Origin: Planctomycetota bacterium
GTDB lineage: Bacteria > Planctomycetota > Phycisphaerae > UBA1845
Assembly: GCA_022561415.1 (NCBI GenBank)
Contig: JADFRH010000110.1
Coordinates: 1-7,664, forward strand
Direction of reading: 5' to 3'
Length of the DNA: 7,664 bases
Below, in pieces: positions 5,626 through 7,664 of the stretch. The stretch's first letter is position 1. Each line of letters opens with the position of its first letter. A program made the translations under genes and the position numbers. A model generated the notes under the pieces. That model was given only the letters and a program-made list of their open reading frames with translations, was not told the DNA's origin and did not search any database.

Positions 5626-7664
5626 ATGAGCGGGAAGTATCAACTCGTGACGCTCGGGTGTAAAGTCAATCAGTACGAATCGCAGCAGGTCCGCGAGGTT
5701 CTTCAATCGCTCGGCCTCGACCCCGTGCAACGCGGGCAAGACGCCGATATCGCGGTCGTCAACACCTGCGCGGTAACCGCGACGGCCACCCGCAAGAGCC
5801 GCCAGGCCGTCCGCCGCATCTCGCGCGGCGGCAGAACCCCGGTCATCATTATTGGCTGCGGTGCGTCTGCGGACACAGGTCGTTTGCGAGGAATACCACA
5901 CGTCATAGCGGTGCTCGGGCACGACGTCGATGTCTGTGCCGAGATTCGCAGGCTGGTGGCCGACCTTCTGTTGACGCGATCGACCGACCCCCGAAACCAC
6001 CCGCCTGGGCAGCCGGCAAGCCCCGGCGCGCCGGGGTCGACAACCTGGCTTTGCCAGTCGGAAAACACGCAAACACGCGAGCAAGCTGGCTTTGCCAGTC
6101 CGGACGACGATGGGAATGAGATATCTATGAGTCCGGTTGAAGCTCAGCTTCGGGAGGGTGTCTCGTCGTCCGCTTTGTTCCGCTCACCCGATAAGATTGT
6201 TCCCCTCGCTCTGGCCAATGTCAACCCAGGCTCGGACTCGGCGACCGAACGCGTCGCGGGCTTTGACGCTCGGATCCAATCCTTCGAGGGAAGGCAGCGC
6301 GCGTTTCTCAAGATTCAAGACGGCTGCGATGCCTTCTGCACCTATTGCATCATCCCTCGGCTCAGACCGCAGCTTCGATCCAAGCCGATCGAGGCGGCCG
6401 TGGCCGAGGTTCGCGGTCTTGTCGAGGCGGGGTTTAAGGAAATCATTCTCACGGGAATATTCCTCGGCGCGTATGGGCGCGAGACGGCCATCCGCAAGCG
6501 CTGGCCGGCGAGCCCGCAGGGCCGACCGGAGAAGAAATCGCCGCTGGCGGACCTCGTACGCGCCTTGGCGGGGGTTGACGGGCTGGCTCGGCTGCGGATT
6601 TCGAGTTTGGAGCCCGGCGACGTGGATGAGGCGCTGCTGGCCGTCCTCGCGGAGCACGAGAACTGTGTACCGCATCTTCACCTGCCGCTCCAGTCGGGTA
6701 GTGGCCGGATTCTTTCCCGAATGAACCGCCAGTACGGGGCCAATGCGTATGTCGAGATGATCGACCGCGTACGAGAGGCCCTCGACCGGCCGGCCATCAG
6801 CACCGACATCATCGTCGGCTTCCCCGGCGAGACGGAGGCCGAGTTCGCCGAGACCCTCGGCATCGCCCGCTATGCAGGATTCTCCAAGATTCACGCCTTC
6901 CCCTTCAGCCCCCGCGAGCAGACGGCCGCCTTCCGCTGGATCAAGGATTTCATACCGGCCGAGATCGCCCGAGACCGCATGACCCGCCTGGCCGACCTGG
7001 AAAGGGAGCTGTCGCTGGCGTTCCGAAAGCAGTTCGTCGGAGAAGTCGAGCGGGTCATCGTAGAAGGCAAGACTGGTGAAGACGGATCAGCGGGCGACGC
7101 GGCAGCTGGATCAGGTAGCGGCGAACCACGCACCCCGGCCCCCGCACCAATCCACCACGGCCGATCCGACCGGCACTTCGAGATTTTCTACACGAAGGCC
7201 AACGACTCGTGCATTCTGAAAACGCTGAGCGAGACGGACGCGGATCCGAGCATGGAGTTCGAGGAGGGCGAGCGGATAGGATGGAGCCACGAGGTTTTTC
7301 CCTCGCCGCGCACGGCCAAGTTCAACGAGATGGAGTTTTCGGTGCCCTTCGCGGACGGTCCGGACACCTTGCGCGAGATCCGGGAGGTGATCCTGGCGCA
7401 TGACGAGGTGGGCTGGCCCATCGAGTACCGCACGGTCAAGGGGGACGACTGCCTGATCAGCCCGCACACGGGCCGGGACAGCGTGGCGATATCCGTGCAC
7501 CAGAGCTATCGGCGCGAGCACGGTCCCTTCTTCCGCGACTGCCAGGCGGTGTTCCTGAACCACGGGGGGAGGCCGCACTGGGGCAAGATGCAGTTCATGG
7601 CGCACCGGGAGCTTTCGGCGCTGTATCCGCAGTGGGACGCGTTCCAGCGCGTGCGCGACCGGCT
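5626..7664 (+). CDS. mtaB: MtaB-type tRNA methylthiotransferase fused in frame to C-terminal lactone/alditol oxidase domain, 3' partial
   Basis: I translated this frame directly: it is open from ATG 5626 to the window edge, 679 codons, with no stop. MtaB converts t6A37 to ms2t6A37 in tRNA using two Fe-S clusters. The N-terminal cluster domain has C12 (TLGCKVNQYES), C48 (VNTCAVTA) and C78 (IIIGCGAS). The radical-SAM motif is C234-x3-C238-x2-C241 (QDGCDAFCTYCIIPR). LTGIFLGAYG, PHLHLPLQSGSGR (PLQSGS at 354-359) and DIIVGFPGETEAEF follow in the usual order. GCKVNQYE separates it from MiaB and RimO. After FVGEVERVIVEG (about 470-481), where a TRAM domain should follow, comes a Gly/Ser/Pro/Ala linker. 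Then H516 FEIFY, ILKTLSETD, WSHEVFPSPRTAKFNEMEF, EYR (600-602) and GGRPHWGK (HWGK 651-654) match the C-terminal part of the D-arabinono-1,4-lactone oxidase family. No FAD-binding domain is present. Residues about 121-205 are an enlarged low-complexity insert. ATG 5626 is chosen because the family begins within a few residues of LVTLGC; an in-frame GTG at 5548 is less likely. The MtaB part is firm; the fusion is real in this sequence but could be an assembly join. Confidence 0.9.
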   Translation, partial: MSGKYQLVTLGCKVNQYESQQVREVLQSLGLDPVQRGQDADIAVVNTCAVTATATRKSRQAVRRISRGGRTPVIIIGCGASADTGRLRGIPHVIAVLGHDVDVCAEIRRLVADLLLTRSTDPRNHPPGQPASPGAPGSTTWLCQSENTQTREQAGFASPDDDGNEISMSPVEAQLREGVSSSALFRSPDKIVPLALANVNPGSDSATERVAGFDARIQSFEGRQRAFLKIQDGCDAFCTYCIIPRLRPQLRSKPIEAAVAEVRGLVEAGFKEIILTGIFLGAYGRETAIRKRWPASPQGRPEKKSPLADLVRALAGVDGLARLRISSLEPGDVDEALLAVLAEHENCVPHLHLPLQSGSGRILSRMNRQYGANAYVEMIDRVREALDRPAISTDIIVGFPGETEAEFAETLGIARYAGFSKIHAFPFSPREQTAAFRWIKDFIPAEIARDRMTRLADLERELSLAFRKQFVGEVERVIVEGKTGEDGSAGDAAAGSGSGEPRTPAPAPIHHGRSDRHFEIFYTKANDSCILKTLSETDADPSMEFEEGERIGWSHEVFPSPRTAKFNEMEFSVPFADGPDTLREIREVILAHDEVGWPIEYRTVKGDDCLISPHTGRDSVAISVHQSYRREHGPFFRDCQAVFLNHGGRPHWGKMQFMAHRELSALYPQWDAFQRVRDR
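6021..6036. repeat. 16-base perfect palindrome inside mtaB
   Basis: CCCCGGCGCGCCGGGG is its own reverse complement. It lies in the enlarged segment between the N-terminal cluster domain and the radical-SAM domain, 8 bases before the first hairpin repeat copy. It encodes only Ser/Pro/Gly/Ala residues, which suggests it is tolerated as linker rather than conserved for protein function. Confidence 0.7.
6045..6059 (+). repeat. Hairpin-forming direct repeat, copy 1
   Basis: CTGGCTTTGCCAGTC contains the inverted repeat CTGGC-TTT-GCCAG. An identical 15-base copy starts 41 bases downstream. Here the frame reads it as part of TWLCQS. Confidence 0.75.
6086..6100 (+). repeat. Hairpin-forming direct repeat, copy 2
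   Basis: Identical to the copy at 6045-6059. The offset of 41 bases is not a multiple of three, so this copy is read in another frame, giving QAGFASP. That excludes a protein-level repeat and points to duplication or insertion at the DNA level. Confidence 0.75.

Noticed and set aside
6184..6894. Minus-strand open frame of 236 codons
   Set aside because: Antisense to the radical-SAM core of mtaB, whose catalytic motifs are unmistakable on the plus strand.
5626..7080. Identification as MiaB or RimO rather than MtaB
   Set aside because: The N-terminal signature GCKVNQYES and VNTCAVTATATRKSRQ are of the MtaB type. MiaB usually has GCQMN and RimO has GC.KN-type signatures.
7021..7200. Frameshift or stop separating MtaB and oxidase genes
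   Set aside because: I checked codon by codon through this stretch: the same frame carries both families' motifs with no stop, so no frameshift needs to be assumed.
7111..7605. Minus-strand open frame of 164 codons under the oxidase segment
   Set aside because: The plus strand encodes HWGK, FNEMEF and other family motifs here; the minus-strand translation shows nothing recognisable.
1..7664. CRISPR array, tRNA, rRNA or transposase
   Set aside because: No regularly spaced repeats, cloverleaf, rRNA-like sequence or transposase motif was seen. The only repeats are the short ones listed inside mtaB and between genes.

Overview
This is a GC-rich window whose protein families point to a planctomycete or close relative. 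That assignment is inference from family resemblance, with no marker gene present. The supporting signs are an extended PilM followed by two single-pass membrane proteins of a type I associate with planctomycete pilus operons, an MtaB with the planctomycete-like signature IIPRLRPQLRSKP, and one gene start with no visible Shine-Dalgarno site.

Layout: three genes read leftward as a probable operon in the order pilM (5525 to 3483), an unnamed membrane protein of 417 residues (3431 to 2178) and an unnamed membrane protein of 624 residues (1992 to 118). A 100-base divergent intergenic region (5526-5625) separates them from one rightward gene starting at 5626, which stays open to the right edge of the window. 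The first 117 bases hold no supported gene, only a GC-rich hairpin just after the last leftward stop.

The leftward operon looks like the inner-membrane assembly platform of a type IV pilus or related type II secretion machine. PilM here is about twice its usual length. Its actin-like ATPase domain runs directly into an NLLP motif, a membrane helix and a periplasmic domain, which is the layout of PilN. It therefore reads as a natural PilM-PilN fusion. The 417-residue protein has PilO-like topology. The 624-residue protein has one N-terminal helix and a large periplasmic part.

The most unusual item is the rightward gene. Residues 1 to about 480 are a recognisable MtaB, the radical-SAM enzyme that makes ms2t6A in tRNA. 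Without a stop or frame change, the frame continues into the C-terminal half of a D-arabinono-1,4-lactone oxidase / alditol oxidase-type flavoprotein, lacking that family's FAD-binding half. Codon preference shifts near the join. This is either a genuine gene fusion or deletion product, or a chimeric assembly, and the sequence alone cannot decide. The same gene carries an enlarged inter-domain segment containing a 16-base palindrome and two copies of a 15-base hairpin-forming repeat read in different frames, which suggests DNA-level repeat insertion.
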